Made by a program: the position numbers and the translations under genes
Shown here: in pieces, positions 7,600 to 15,944 of the stretch
How positions within the stretch are numbered: the stretch's first letter is position 1
Layout of the letters: each line of letters begins with the position of its first letter
The notes under the pieces: generated by a model
Seen by the model: the letters and a program-made list of their open reading frames with translations, nothing else
Told to the model about the DNA's origin: nothing
The model's database searches: none
Assembly (NCBI GenBank): GCA_021781615.1
Contig: JAJXWM010000010.1
Coordinates: 1-59,270 of the forward strand
Source: Pseudomonadota bacterium
Lineage (GTDB): Bacteria; Pseudomonadota; Gammaproteobacteria; UBA9339
Length of the DNA stretch: 59,270 bases
Direction: 5' to 3'

Positions 7600-9020
7600 C
7601 TAAACATATCAAATATCAACGTGGATTTTTATTAATTATTGCAATTGTAGCGATAGTAATAATCGGGACTATTACCACCACATTGACCTATATGCATATT
7701 TCGTCGACCAGAGCAGCAACTGATACTTTGCAATCTACCCAAGCTCTTTACATAGCCAAAGCAGGGCTTGAAATTGCTAAGCGTGACTTAATAACTGGCA
7801 TAATAGACTGTAACGATATATCTACCAAATATAATCCTACCAATGGTAAATGTTACCCTCCTAATGCTAGCACTTGTTTAGGTTATTTCACTGTAGCGGG
7901 TGTCTCTAAAAATACTAGCGCTACCTTACAAGGCAACCACTCTGAAACCATAACTACAATTACCCTAGACGGCGCTAGTAACCTAATGTCGCCATCGGGA
8001 ATAGTAACCATCGGTCAGGAAGCTATTTGGTACCCAAGCATAAGTGGTGACGCTCTAACAAACGTCAAGCGCGGTCTCTTTGGTACTACAATACTACCAA
8101 CCACCCTAGGTGGCAGTAAAGTCTACCAAAATACTTGCACGCTTACAGCTACCGGTAGCATTCCTAACATACAAAATCCCGCTCCTAATGGTCAAAGAGT
8201 TATCACAGAGACACTAGTAAAAACTCCAGCCCCTCCAAGAGGAAATTACGTTGATAAAAATGGACACAAAACAAATCCAATGATGGTAGCAGGAGGCTAT
8301 GTTTTACTATATGGGGAGACAAGAATCCCTTTCATAGGGGGATCTGCCTACGTACAAAATTCTTATGTAACTAAAGATTCTGAAATCCCAGGATCAACCA
8401 TTTCGAGCGGCGGAGACGTATTCTTTATCGGCAAAGATGCTTACACCATGGCCAATGGTAACGTTATCTCGCAAGGCAATAAAAACCCACTAAATCCACC
8501 AACTTATGGCGCGGATATTAGCAGCGACAATCGAAATAACAGCAATATCAATAGCGCAGGGTTATGGGCCCGAACTTATACCAACAATCCTGATAAAACA
8601 ACCTATAAAAACAGTCTTCCTACCTCATCTGTAATTACCGGCTCCAAATGCAGCCAACTGGGCAGCTATGATTTTACCAAGGCTCCTAGCGTATTATGGA
8701 TAAATTGTGGCGATATCACTGAATTTAATAGGCCATCAATTCAAATTGGCAGTCAAGATCATCCCGTCAATTTAATTATTGAGGGTGACGTCAATTGGTC
8801 GAACAATATTGACATTTATGGATCTTTATATGTTGCCGGCAATTTAAATTCTACAAACCTCCGAGTCTATGGACCAATAGCGGTTGAAGGTAACATAATT
8901 CTAGGTGGCATTTGGGGCGGCCATAGCGAGATTAATTATGATCCTTTGAACTATTCCTATCTTTGTCAATATAAACCTTCCGATTATATTACAAGGGAAG
9001 AGTTTAAAAAACCAAAATAA
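7596..9020 (+). CDS. Large PilX/MshP/GspK-like pilus-associated protein
   Basis: 474 residues. ATG 7596 overlaps the previous stop codon (ATGA) and is preferred over the in-frame ATG 7581. The N-terminus YQRGFLLIIAIVAIVIIGT is pilin-like but lacks the usual Glu5. That is a known feature of GspK, and it is common in PilX/MshP-type proteins. The helix continues with ALYIAKAGLEIAKRDL, the A-x-x-A-G-x-E region typical of PilX/MshP. The long C-terminal part contains repeated hydrophobic-polar strands (IEGDVNWSNNIDIYGSLY, VAGNLNSTNLRVYGPIAV) suggesting a beta-helix-like fold. The enlarged C-terminus is unusual for this class. Confidence 0.75.
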   Translation: MTKHIKYQRGFLLIIAIVAIVIIGTITTTLTYMHISSTRAATDTLQSTQALYIAKAGLEIAKRDLITGIIDCNDISTKYNPTNGKCYPPNASTCLGYFTVAGVSKNTSATLQGNHSETITTITLDGASNLMSPSGIVTIGQEAIWYPSISGDALTNVKRGLFGTTILPTTLGGSKVYQNTCTLTATGSIPNIQNPAPNGQRVITETLVKTPAPPRGNYVDKNGHKTNPMMVAGGYVLLYGETRIPFIGGSAYVQNSYVTKDSEIPGSTISSGGDVFFIGKDAYTMANGNVISQGNKNPLNPPTYGADISSDNRNNSNINSAGLWARTYTNNPDKTTYKNSLPTSSVITGSKCSQLGSYDFTKAPSVLWINCGDITEFNRPSIQIGSQDHPVNLIIEGDVNWSNNIDIYGSLYVAGNLNSTNLRVYGPIAVEGNIILGGIWGGHSEINYDPLNYSYLCQYKPSDYITREEFKKPK

Positions 9021-9125
9021 GGTAACTAAAAAACCCGGCGTGCCAAGGATCATTAAGCCCATACTCCTAAAATGGTCTGTCTATCTTACAAAGATCCCAA
9101 TAATATAGTAACATTCCTGACCACC

Positions 9126-12100
9126 ATGACAACTCATACAACTAATGATTTAGCTGAACGTGTGCTCGCTTTGGATCCTACCAAATCTTTCATTGTCCAA
9201 GCGCCAGCTGGCTCAGGAAAAACAAGCCTGTTGGTTGAGCGTTATCTGCGGCTGCTTTCTCGGGTAAATAATCCTGAAGAGATTACGGCCATCACCTTTA
9301 CTCGTAAGGCTGCACACGAAATGCGTAGCCGCATCATTGCAAAACTTGATAAAGTAAAACATCAGGATATCATCCAAAATCCAAGCCGTCTCCGCATTCA
9401 AACTATTGATGCCTTTTGCTATTACTTAATTAGCCAAGCGCCAATTTTTACTAAAATAAACTCTAACTTTAAGATTATTCAAAACCAAGAGGCGGAAATT
9501 TATTATAGTAAAGCAGCGCGTGCAGTATTAGAAAACCTGGAGGATCAGCAATATTCTGCATACTTAGAAGCGCTTTTGCTGCACCTTGATAATGACCTTG
9601 AGCGCGTGGAAAATTTATTTATCACAATGTCAAAGTCGCGGGAGCAGTGGCTGCCACATATCGTGGGCTTAAAAAACACCGAAGAATTACGCCAAAAAAT
9701 GGAGCTGGCGCTTTCCGAAGTATCACAAGAAAATATCGAGCGGTGTATCGCTCTTTTTCCAAAAGATTTACATCAAGAGTTAGCGGACCTTTTAAAATCT
9801 GCAAAAGTTCATCACCCCGAAGAACTACCACCTCTTCTCCAAAGCATCACCTACGAAGAGGGATTTTTTAAAAATAGTTTAGCCACTTGGCAAGGTGTCG
9901 CTGGAATTTTATTAACCGAAAAATTTTCTTGGCGAAGAAGAATAACCAAAGAACACGGTTTTCCGGCAATAAAACCCTTTAAAATTATGAAAGCGACCAT
10001 GGAGTCGCTGCTAAATCGGTTTGGTGAGCACGAAAATCTGCGGGAAAGTCTCAAAAATCTACTACTATCGCCGCCACCCAACTACGGCGATAAAGAATGG
10101 AAAATAATTGAAGCACTTTTAGAATTATTGCCCCTTTTAGCTGCCCACCTAAAAGTAATATTTAATGAAAATATGGTAACCGATCATGCTGAGATCTCAA
10201 TGGCAGCAATGCGGGTTTTAGGAGAACAAGATGCCCCAAGTGATATTGCTCTAAATTTAGATTACCGATTACAACATTTATTGATTGATGAATTCCAAGA
10301 TACCTCCCTATCCCACTATCGCTTGCTTGAAAAGTTGACTGCTACTTGGCAACCAAATGATGGCAGAACCATCTTCATTGTTGGCGATCCGATGCAATCT
10401 ATTTATCGGTTTCGCGAAGCAGAGGTTGGTCTATTTTTACGTGTCGCACGGGATGGAATTAACGACCTTAAATTACAACCTTTAACTTTAAATACTAATT
10501 TTCGTTCTACCCAAAATATTATCGACTGGATTAATCTTAACTTTGCTAAAATCTTGCCGACGCTGCCCGACGTCAGTCTTGGCGCAGTTCCATTTAGACC
10601 ATCCAATGCGATTGCTAATAATCCCGACTCCGCCACCAGCATCACTTTATTAAAAAACAGTGGCGATACGCACGAAGCCGCATATGTAATTTCAACCATT
10701 AAAAATATCCTTAAACAAACACCGAATGATACTATTGCGATTTTAGTTAAAGCACGAAAACATCTCCAAAAAATTATTCCAGCTCTTTGCAGCGCCAACT
10801 TAAACTATCAAGCTTTTGAATTAGAAACACTAAGTAACAGCCTAGTTATCCGCGATCTATTTTCTTTAACGCGAGCTATTTTTGATTTAGCCGATCGCAT
10901 CGCTTGGCTTGCCATTTTACGTGCCCCTTGGTGCGGTTTAAAACTCGAAGATCTGCATAAAGTGGCAAATGGCGAAGCTGAACTTATCTGGGATAATACT
11001 TGTAATTATCAAAATTTGAATTTATCAGAAGATGGCCGGCTTCGACTAAAAAAATTAAAATCGATCATTCTGCAAGTTCTAGAGCAAAGAGCGCGCATGC
11101 CGTGGCATGAATTAATTGAAAAAGCGTGGCTAATGCTTGGCGGTCCGGCGACCATTGCTAATGAAACAGAATTAGAATACGCCACCACCTATCTTGAACT
11201 ACTTGATAAAAACCCTTTTGATATTACAACGTTACAAAAAAAACTAGATACGCTCTATACTCCAGCTACCACTGGCAGTGACGCAAAAATTCAGGTAATG
11301 ACTATCCACAAAGCCAAAGGACTAGAATTTGATCATGTGATCATCCCGGGAGTAAACCGCCCTACCCGCGCTGATGATCGTAAATTGATACTATGGTTTG
11401 AGCGCCCCAGACTACATCAGGGGGGTAGTTTGTTGCTTGCTCCAATAACCGCAAGCGGTAGCGAGAATGACCCCGTATATCAATATTTACAAACGGTAGA
11501 ACAGAAAAAAAGTTTTTATGAAAATGGTAGATTACTTTATGTAGCGATGACGCGCGCTAAAAAATCAACTTATATTATTGGTGGCATCAAAGATGCCGTA
11601 CAAACCGGAAGTTTATTAGAACAACTCAAACCATGCTTTGACGAAAATTGGATTAAAGAAGAACTACCAAATATCGAAGAATTTATCATCCAAAAAGAAA
11701 TATCTGCTGGAATTTCGCGCTTAACCAGTAACTGGCAACTGCCAATCGCTATTGAGATGCCTCCATGTTGTAACAAGCCTAACTTTGACGTAGCTTGCGA
11801 TCAAGAAGCTATTATCGGCACGGTAATCCATCAATGTTTAAAACAATTAAGTGAGGGAAATCTCGACTCTGCCAATTGGCATAAGCTATTACAGCAAGAA
11901 GGCTTTTTAAATATCAATCATGGACTAAAATTAATAAATGAAGCAGTAAAAACCACGCTAAATGATAAACGAGGCAAATGGATTTTAGCTAAACATGAAG
12001 CGGCGGCAAGTGAACTGGCAATCACCACAAAATTTAATAATGAATTTGTTAATTACATTATCGACCGTACATTTATCGATGAAAATAACATCCGCTGGAT

Positions 12101-12281
12101 TATTGACTATAAAACCTCCAAACCACATGATAACGATATCCAAAAGTTTCTTAATGAAGAAGTAAAAAAATATTCAACCCAACTACTACAATATAAAACC
12201 GCAATGCATTCAATTGACGCCAGTAGAATTATAAAAATCGGCTTATATTTCCCGTTATTCGCCGGATGGATTGAGTTATAA
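9126..12281 (+). CDS. UvrD-family helicase with C-terminal PD-(D/E)XK nuclease (AddA/RecB-like)
   Basis: A DNA repair helicase-nuclease of about 1051 residues. Superfamily 1 helicase motifs are all visible: Walker A APAGSGKTSLLVERYLR, motif Ia ITFTRKAA, Walker B LLIDEFQDTS, VGDPMQSIYRFREAEV, VMTIHKAKGLEFDHVI and LLYVAMTRAKK. Near the C-terminus VNYIIDRTF...WIIDYKTSK supplies the Asp and Lys of a RecB-type nuclease. Such enzymes resect double-strand breaks before RecA loading. The start at ATG 9126 (MTTHTTNDLAERVL) gives the family-like N-terminus; 9072 would add 18 unrelated residues. No AddB or RecC partner is adjacent. Confidence 0.88.
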   Translation: MTTHTTNDLAERVLALDPTKSFIVQAPAGSGKTSLLVERYLRLLSRVNNPEEITAITFTRKAAHEMRSRIIAKLDKVKHQDIIQNPSRLRIQTIDAFCYYLISQAPIFTKINSNFKIIQNQEAEIYYSKAARAVLENLEDQQYSAYLEALLLHLDNDLERVENLFITMSKSREQWLPHIVGLKNTEELRQKMELALSEVSQENIERCIALFPKDLHQELADLLKSAKVHHPEELPPLLQSITYEEGFFKNSLATWQGVAGILLTEKFSWRRRITKEHGFPAIKPFKIMKATMESLLNRFGEHENLRESLKNLLLSPPPNYGDKEWKIIEALLELLPLLAAHLKVIFNENMVTDHAEISMAAMRVLGEQDAPSDIALNLDYRLQHLLIDEFQDTSLSHYRLLEKLTATWQPNDGRTIFIVGDPMQSIYRFREAEVGLFLRVARDGINDLKLQPLTLNTNFRSTQNIIDWINLNFAKILPTLPDVSLGAVPFRPSNAIANNPDSATSITLLKNSGDTHEAAYVISTIKNILKQTPNDTIAILVKARKHLQKIIPALCSANLNYQAFELETLSNSLVIRDLFSLTRAIFDLADRIAWLAILRAPWCGLKLEDLHKVANGEAELIWDNTCNYQNLNLSEDGRLRLKKLKSIILQVLEQRARMPWHELIEKAWLMLGGPATIANETELEYATTYLELLDKNPFDITTLQKKLDTLYTPATTGSDAKIQVMTIHKAKGLEFDHVIIPGVNRPTRADDRKLILWFERPRLHQGGSLLLAPITASGSENDPVYQYLQTVEQKKSFYENGRLLYVAMTRAKKSTYIIGGIKDAVQTGSLLEQLKPCFDENWIKEELPNIEEFIIQKEISAGISRLTSNWQLPIAIEMPPCCNKPNFDVACDQEAIIGTVIHQCLKQLSEGNLDSANWHKLLQQEGFLNINHGLKLINEAVKTTLNDKRGKWILAKHEAAASELAITTKFNNEFVNYIIDRTFIDENNIRWIIDYKTSKPHDNDIQKFLNEEVKKYSTQLLQYKTAMHSIDASRIIKIGLYFPLFAGWIEL

Positions 12282-12342
12282 AATAAATGATCTATTCAGT
12301 ATGGTTTTGGTAGGTGTAAACTCGGTAGCCGTTAATAAATTT

Positions 12343-12432
12343 TTTGAGCCCGTGGTTCATACCACGCTGCCTCTCCCTCTTGGCAATCCCCCATTGCTTT
12401 GTTCCCGCGCGAAGACCGCGGGAAATAAATTT
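12343..12432. repeat. Dispersed two-hairpin repeat, copy 2
   Basis: Shares CTCTTGGCAATCCCCCAT and TTCCCGCGCGAAGACCGCGGG with the copies at 6009 and 46355. Two stems are visible: CGTGGT/ACCACG and CCCGCG/CGCGGG. It lies between the helicase gene and the promoter of the double-glycine-leader gene. Confidence 0.7.
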
Positions 12433-12481
12433 AAACCAATAACATATAAAGTAACTGCATTTTACCTGGTAAACAAACAAC

Positions 12482-12510
12482 TTGATCTTTTAAACTATAT
12501 TTTGTATGGT
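12482..12510 (+). promoter_or_regulatory. Predicted sigma-70 promoter for the gene at 12554
   Basis: TTGATC (12482-12487), a spacer of 17 bases, then TATGGT (12505-12510). The expected transcript start lies some 35 bases before the start codon at 12554, which has GGAGA as ribosome binding site. Confidence 0.5.
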
Positions 12511-12553
12511 GAGAATGTGTTTTATCTATAACCTTAAATCTGGAGAAAACCTT

Positions 12554-12859
12554 ATGAATAAATTTATTCAGTTAAATGAAAAAGAACGAAGTGTAGTTAG
12601 TGGCGGCTTTAACCTTAAACAAGAAGCTAAAAACTTAGCTGGTGGTTTGGCAGATAAAGTTGGTAATGCTGGGGAGTGGCTTGACAAAATAAGCGGCAAT
12701 CCAAAGACATCACCAGAAGCAAGCTGTCAAACACCAGGTACCGTTGAGCAAGCCCCAGTTATGCCTCCTGAGGATCCAAAATGTTCACTGGCAAGCAGCT
12801 CTATAGTAATTTGTAAATATCTAAATGGAACGGAAGTAGCTTTTCAGCGACTATCATAG
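12554..12859 (+). CDS. Small double-glycine-leader protein (bacteriocin-like or secreted peptide)
   Basis: 101 residues starting at ATG 12554, after GGAGA. The leader M-N-K-F-I-Q-L-N-E-K-E-R-S-V-V-S-G-G is close to the textbook double-glycine leader (Leu -12, Glu -8, Val -5/-4, Gly-Gly -2/-1), known from class II bacteriocins, microcins and some secreted peptides. The mature part (about 83 residues) has an amphipathic start (FNLKQEAKNLAGGLADKVG) and three Cys near the end. It is a solo gene with its own promoter. No C39-type transporter or immunity gene is in view. It could be a bacteriocin, a signalling peptide or an exported host-directed peptide; I cannot choose among these. Confidence 0.6.
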   Translation: MNKFIQLNEKERSVVSGGFNLKQEAKNLAGGLADKVGNAGEWLDKISGNPKTSPEASCQTPGTVEQAPVMPPEDPKCSLASSSIVICKYLNGTEVAFQRLS

Positions 12860-12892
12860 TTACAACTAAAATAATAGGCGCATCATGAATTT

Positions 12893-13909
12893 TTGGTGTG
12901 CCTATTTAACTCTAAGCTATCTAAAATAGATTATACTAACTTGCACAAACCTCTACAAATAGCTAACCGCACCTTCCCCGTAAATATTATTCAGGGACCG
13001 TTAGCCGGCTATAGTTCTGCTGCATTTCGTTTACTCACTTGGCAATATAGCAAACCTGCTTTTTCTTATTCCGAAATGATTTCCGCTAATGCTTTGGCCA
13101 AAAACTCGAGAAAAACTCGGGAACGTTTTCTAACCAAAGATCCTAACGAGGGCCCAGTATGCTTTCAGCTGGTAGGAAATAGCGCAAAAGAACTAGCAGA
13201 AGCAGCAAAAATAATTACCGATTTTGGCGCTGACATGATCGACCTTAATTGCGGTTGTTCCGTACCAAAAATTCACGGGAATGGCGCGGGCTCAAGCTTG
13301 TTACTAGATCGACCAAAATTATATAAATTACTTTGTGCATTACGTCAAAGCACTCCTTTACCACTATTAGTAAAAATCCGCGTAGCTATTGACAGCGATC
13401 AAACCAATATAGAAATAGCAAAAGTAATCGCTGATGCGGGTGTTGATTGTTTAGTAGTACATGGCAGAAATTGGAAAGAACAATATAGTACCCCGTGCCG
13501 CCTAGACGCTATTAAATTTTTCGTTGAACAAATGAAAATTCCAGTTATTGGCAATGGTGATGTTTGTTGCCTTGAGTCGTTAAAAAAGCTGTTAGAAACC
13601 GGCTCTGCCGGCGTAATGATCGCTCGCGCTGGAGTTGGTCAACCTTGGTTAATTGGTAAATTAATCGCAGAAATGGAACAAAAGCCTTTTACCATCCCCC
13701 TTCCCGAAGAGGTTGGTAAAATATACATCGCGCACGTCACCCATTTGGCAAAATTACTGAATAGTGAAAAAATCGCGGTTCTCCAAGCACGAAAACTGGC
13801 CAGACCCTACGCAAAATGCATCAAGCACCGAAAAGAATTTTGCAATGCAATTAATAGTTGCGATAACCTCCTAGATTTTCAAAAGCTTTGTAACGATTAT
13901 TTTTGGTAG
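12893..13909 (+). CDS. tRNA-dihydrouridine synthase family protein
   Basis: 338 residues of the Dus family, FMN enzymes that use NADPH to reduce uridine to dihydrouridine in tRNA D-loops. Seen: an FMN-binding start (NIIQGPLAGYSSAAFR), the catalytic-Cys region DLNCGCSVPKIHGNGAGSSLL, LLVKIRVAI, VVHGRNWKEQYS and the phosphate-binding IPVIGNGDV and GVMIARAGVGQPWLI of the TIM barrel. Length fits. The catalytic loop differs from DusA/B/C consensus (C-G-C-S-V-P), so I do not name a subfamily. The start is uncertain: GTG 12893 is used, TTG 12938 is possible, and neither has a clear ribosome binding site. Confidence 0.85.
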   Translation: MVCLFNSKLSKIDYTNLHKPLQIANRTFPVNIIQGPLAGYSSAAFRLLTWQYSKPAFSYSEMISANALAKNSRKTRERFLTKDPNEGPVCFQLVGNSAKELAEAAKIITDFGADMIDLNCGCSVPKIHGNGAGSSLLLDRPKLYKLLCALRQSTPLPLLVKIRVAIDSDQTNIEIAKVIADAGVDCLVVHGRNWKEQYSTPCRLDAIKFFVEQMKIPVIGNGDVCCLESLKKLLETGSAGVMIARAGVGQPWLIGKLIAEMEQKPFTIPLPEEVGKIYIAHVTHLAKLLNSEKIAVLQARKLARPYAKCIKHRKEFCNAINSCDNLLDFQKLCNDYFW

Positions 13910-13959
13910 AACTTGACCCGTTTATCCTTTGGTTTATACTGAATCTATCTAAAAAGATC

Positions 13960-14853
13960 ATGACCATAAAAGCTCCAAAATTAATAGTTGCTATCTCTTC
14001 AAGAGTTTTGTTTAACCTTGATGAGAGCAATGATGTTTACGAAAAAAATGGAGTGAAAGCTTACGCTAAATATCAAATCGAACATGAAAAAGATCTTTTA
14101 GAACCAGGAGTAGCTTTTCCTCTCGTAACTAAACTTCTAAACCTTAATCGTTATGGAGATTATGTTGAATTAATACTTCTATCACGCAATAGCCCCGACA
14201 CCGGCTTAAGAGTTTTTAATAGCATAAAACATTATAAGCTCAACATCACCAGAGCAGTATTTACCAGTGGAATTAGTCCGCATCGATATGCAAAAGCTTT
14301 TAATTCTCATCTATTTTTATCTACCAATCCCCTCGACGTAAAAGAAGCTTTAGCATCTGGATGTGCCGCCGCCACTATTTTACCCTCAAAAACCTCCACC
14401 ACCAGCCATTCAGAACAGTTACGAATAGCCTTTGATGGTGACGCAGTACTTTTTTCTGATGAAGCAGAACAAATTTATCAAAAAGAGGGTTTAGAAGCCT
14501 TTGCCAAAAGTGAGCAAAATGCCGCCTTAACCCCCCTTACCCAAGGACCTTTACATAATTTTTTAGCAGTAATCCACAATTTACAAAAAGAATTACCCTA
14601 CGATAACTGCCCCATACGGACGGCGCTGGTTACCGCTCGCTCAGCCCCCGCTCATGAACGCGTAATCAACACTTTTCGCGCTTGGGGGATTAGAATCGAC
14701 GAAGCCCTGTTTCTAGGCGGCATGGATAAAGGGGAGTTTCTACAAGCTTTTACTGCCGACATCTTCTTTGATGACCAAAAAAGCCATTGTCTCTCGGCAA
14801 GTCAACACGTTGCCACCGGCCACGTACCACATGGCATAAAAAATCAGCCTTAA
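13960..14853 (+). CDS. 5'-nucleotidase (cytosolic PF06189-type)
   Basis: 297 residues from ATG 13960 (MTIKAPKLIVAISSRVLF). It matches the HAD-related 5'-nucleotidase family, which dephosphorylates nucleoside monophosphates in the cytoplasm. The family core is clear: VAISSRVLFNLDESN, LLSRNSPDTGLRVFNSI, FTSGISPHRYAKAF, LRIAFDGDAVLFSDE, PIRTALVTARSAPAHERVI and the metal-binding DIFFDDQKSHC. An upstream extension to 13903 would overlap the dus gene and has no family-like sequence. It lies 50 bases after dus and may be co-transcribed with it. Confidence 0.85.
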   Translation: MTIKAPKLIVAISSRVLFNLDESNDVYEKNGVKAYAKYQIEHEKDLLEPGVAFPLVTKLLNLNRYGDYVELILLSRNSPDTGLRVFNSIKHYKLNITRAVFTSGISPHRYAKAFNSHLFLSTNPLDVKEALASGCAAATILPSKTSTTSHSEQLRIAFDGDAVLFSDEAEQIYQKEGLEAFAKSEQNAALTPLTQGPLHNFLAVIHNLQKELPYDNCPIRTALVTARSAPAHERVINTFRAWGIRIDEALFLGGMDKGEFLQAFTADIFFDDQKSHCLSASQHVATGHVPHGIKNQP

Positions 14854-14879
14854 CATCATCTTTTAAAGGTGTTTTTTTT
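14852..14879 (+). terminator. Weak intrinsic terminator candidate
   Basis: Just after the nucleotidase stop codon, ACATC pairs with GGTGT across a short AT-rich loop and is followed by eight T. The stem is short and includes a G-T pair, so it is only a candidate. A -10 box (TATAAT, 14892-14897) for the next gene follows. Confidence 0.35.
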
Positions 14880-14923
14880 GTTAAATTAATCTATAATACT
14901 CCTTTTAAAAACAAGGAGAGGCT

Positions 14924-15259
14924 ATGCAAGGGTTTATTTCGACAGAAACTATAGTGCTGCTTTCTTTGCTAGGCAAAAAAATGCCTAATTTAGTCAAGTA
15001 CATACTTGAGTATTCCACACCCAAAACCGCAAAAAGTGCAATAGCTATAAACCGATCAAAAATGTTATCGGCAAAGCAAATTCAAGAGGCAGCTCGTCAC
15101 CCAAGCGATATAATTGAATCAACTCTTAGAGCCATTTCTGCGGTTCAAACCGCTTTAAGTGCCACTAACGCTAAAATAGAAGAACTAACAAAACAGCGGG
15201 CTGCCATAGAAAAAACCCTGATTACTTTGTTATCTATTAACGAAAAAGCGCCGGAATAA
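14924..15259 (+). CDS. Small helical protein of unknown function, first of a two-gene unit
   Basis: 111 residues with a strong ribosome binding site (AAGGAG) and a TATAAT box 26 bases upstream. I recognise no family. The N-terminal part is mildly hydrophobic (ETIVLLSLLGKKM). The C-terminal half (about 65-105) is a predicted coiled coil with heptad-like spacing (AISAVQTALSATNAKIEELTK). The next gene begins five bases after the stop codon. Its position facing icmB makes a link to Dot/Icm, for instance as an effector, possible but unproven. Confidence 0.6.
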   Translation: MQGFISTETIVLLSLLGKKMPNLVKYILEYSTPKTAKSAIAINRSKMLSAKQIQEAARHPSDIIESTLRAISAVQTALSATNAKIEELTKQRAAIEKTLITLLSINEKAPE

Positions 15260-15263
15260 ATAT

Positions 15264-15941
15264 ATGGAAAATACTGATAAAAATAAAGAACAACTACAAA
15301 CACTTCTAATTGGTTTAAATAAGCAAATAAAAGAATTAAAAAGCATTCGAGAACAACTCTGGGGTGTAGTACAAAGCATCGATCAAGCATTAGGTAATGC
15401 TGGGGTCGCGTGGGAAAAAAAATCTCAAGAATTCATTGCTCAACTAGTAGCAGAATTAAAAAAGGAAAATTTTGAACTGACTTCAGAAGAAATAAACTCT
15501 CTACAATATAATTCGTCTACTGCTTCTTCCCTTGCTGAAACCCTAAAAGGAATAGCAGAAAAACACGGGGTCAAAGTCCCAGAAAAATCTTCTTACCTTA
15601 CCATTGTAGCTTATGAAGCAATAATCGCTGTATATAGGCGCAATAATCTCACAGACTTCAAAGAATCTCATGATATAATTAAAAAATTAGAAGCCCTTGA
15701 TCAAGAAAAAGATGCTTCTGACCAGATTAAAGAACAGTACAAAAAGCAGCTTAAACAAACACTAGAAAACGTTTATGATTTAGAAAAAGTAGTAGCAGCG
15801 ACATCCGGCTTAACTGCAGAACAAGAAGATCTAGCTGAAAAGATACAACTTGCTGTCAACAAGCTGACAGTCCTTACCGTCACACCAGAAGAAAAAGCAC
15901 AATTAGCATTACAAAGCAGTGGTGGTGGAGCTGGAAATTAA
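15264..15941 (+). CDS. Coiled-coil protein of unknown function, second of a two-gene unit
   Basis: 225 residues, with no recognised family. It is strongly charged and helical: coiled-coil segments at about 5-75 (KNKEQLQTLLIGLNKQIKEL) and 130-200, and no signal peptide or membrane helix. The last 16 residues (EEKAQLALQSSGGGAGN) are flexible. Many Dot/Icm substrates are long coiled-coil proteins with a C-terminal secretion signal, and a Glu-containing tail is often part of it, so this is a weak effector candidate. It converges on icmB with only three bases between the stop codons. Confidence 0.6.
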   Translation: MENTDKNKEQLQTLLIGLNKQIKELKSIREQLWGVVQSIDQALGNAGVAWEKKSQEFIAQLVAELKKENFELTSEEINSLQYNSSTASSLAETLKGIAEKHGVKVPEKSSYLTIVAYEAIIAVYRRNNLTDFKESHDIIKKLEALDQEKDASDQIKEQYKKQLKQTLENVYDLEKVVAATSGLTAEQEDLAEKIQLAVNKLTVLTVTPEEKAQLALQSSGGGAGN

Positions 15942-15944
15942 TCT

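Noticed and set aside
12271..12531. Open frame of 86 codons after the helicase gene
   Set aside because: It runs through the dispersed hairpin repeat and the promoter of the next gene, has no ribosome binding site and no protein-like composition.
15264..15941. Possible icmF by position next to icmB
   Set aside because: IcmF is a very large membrane protein; this is a 225-residue soluble coiled-coil protein.
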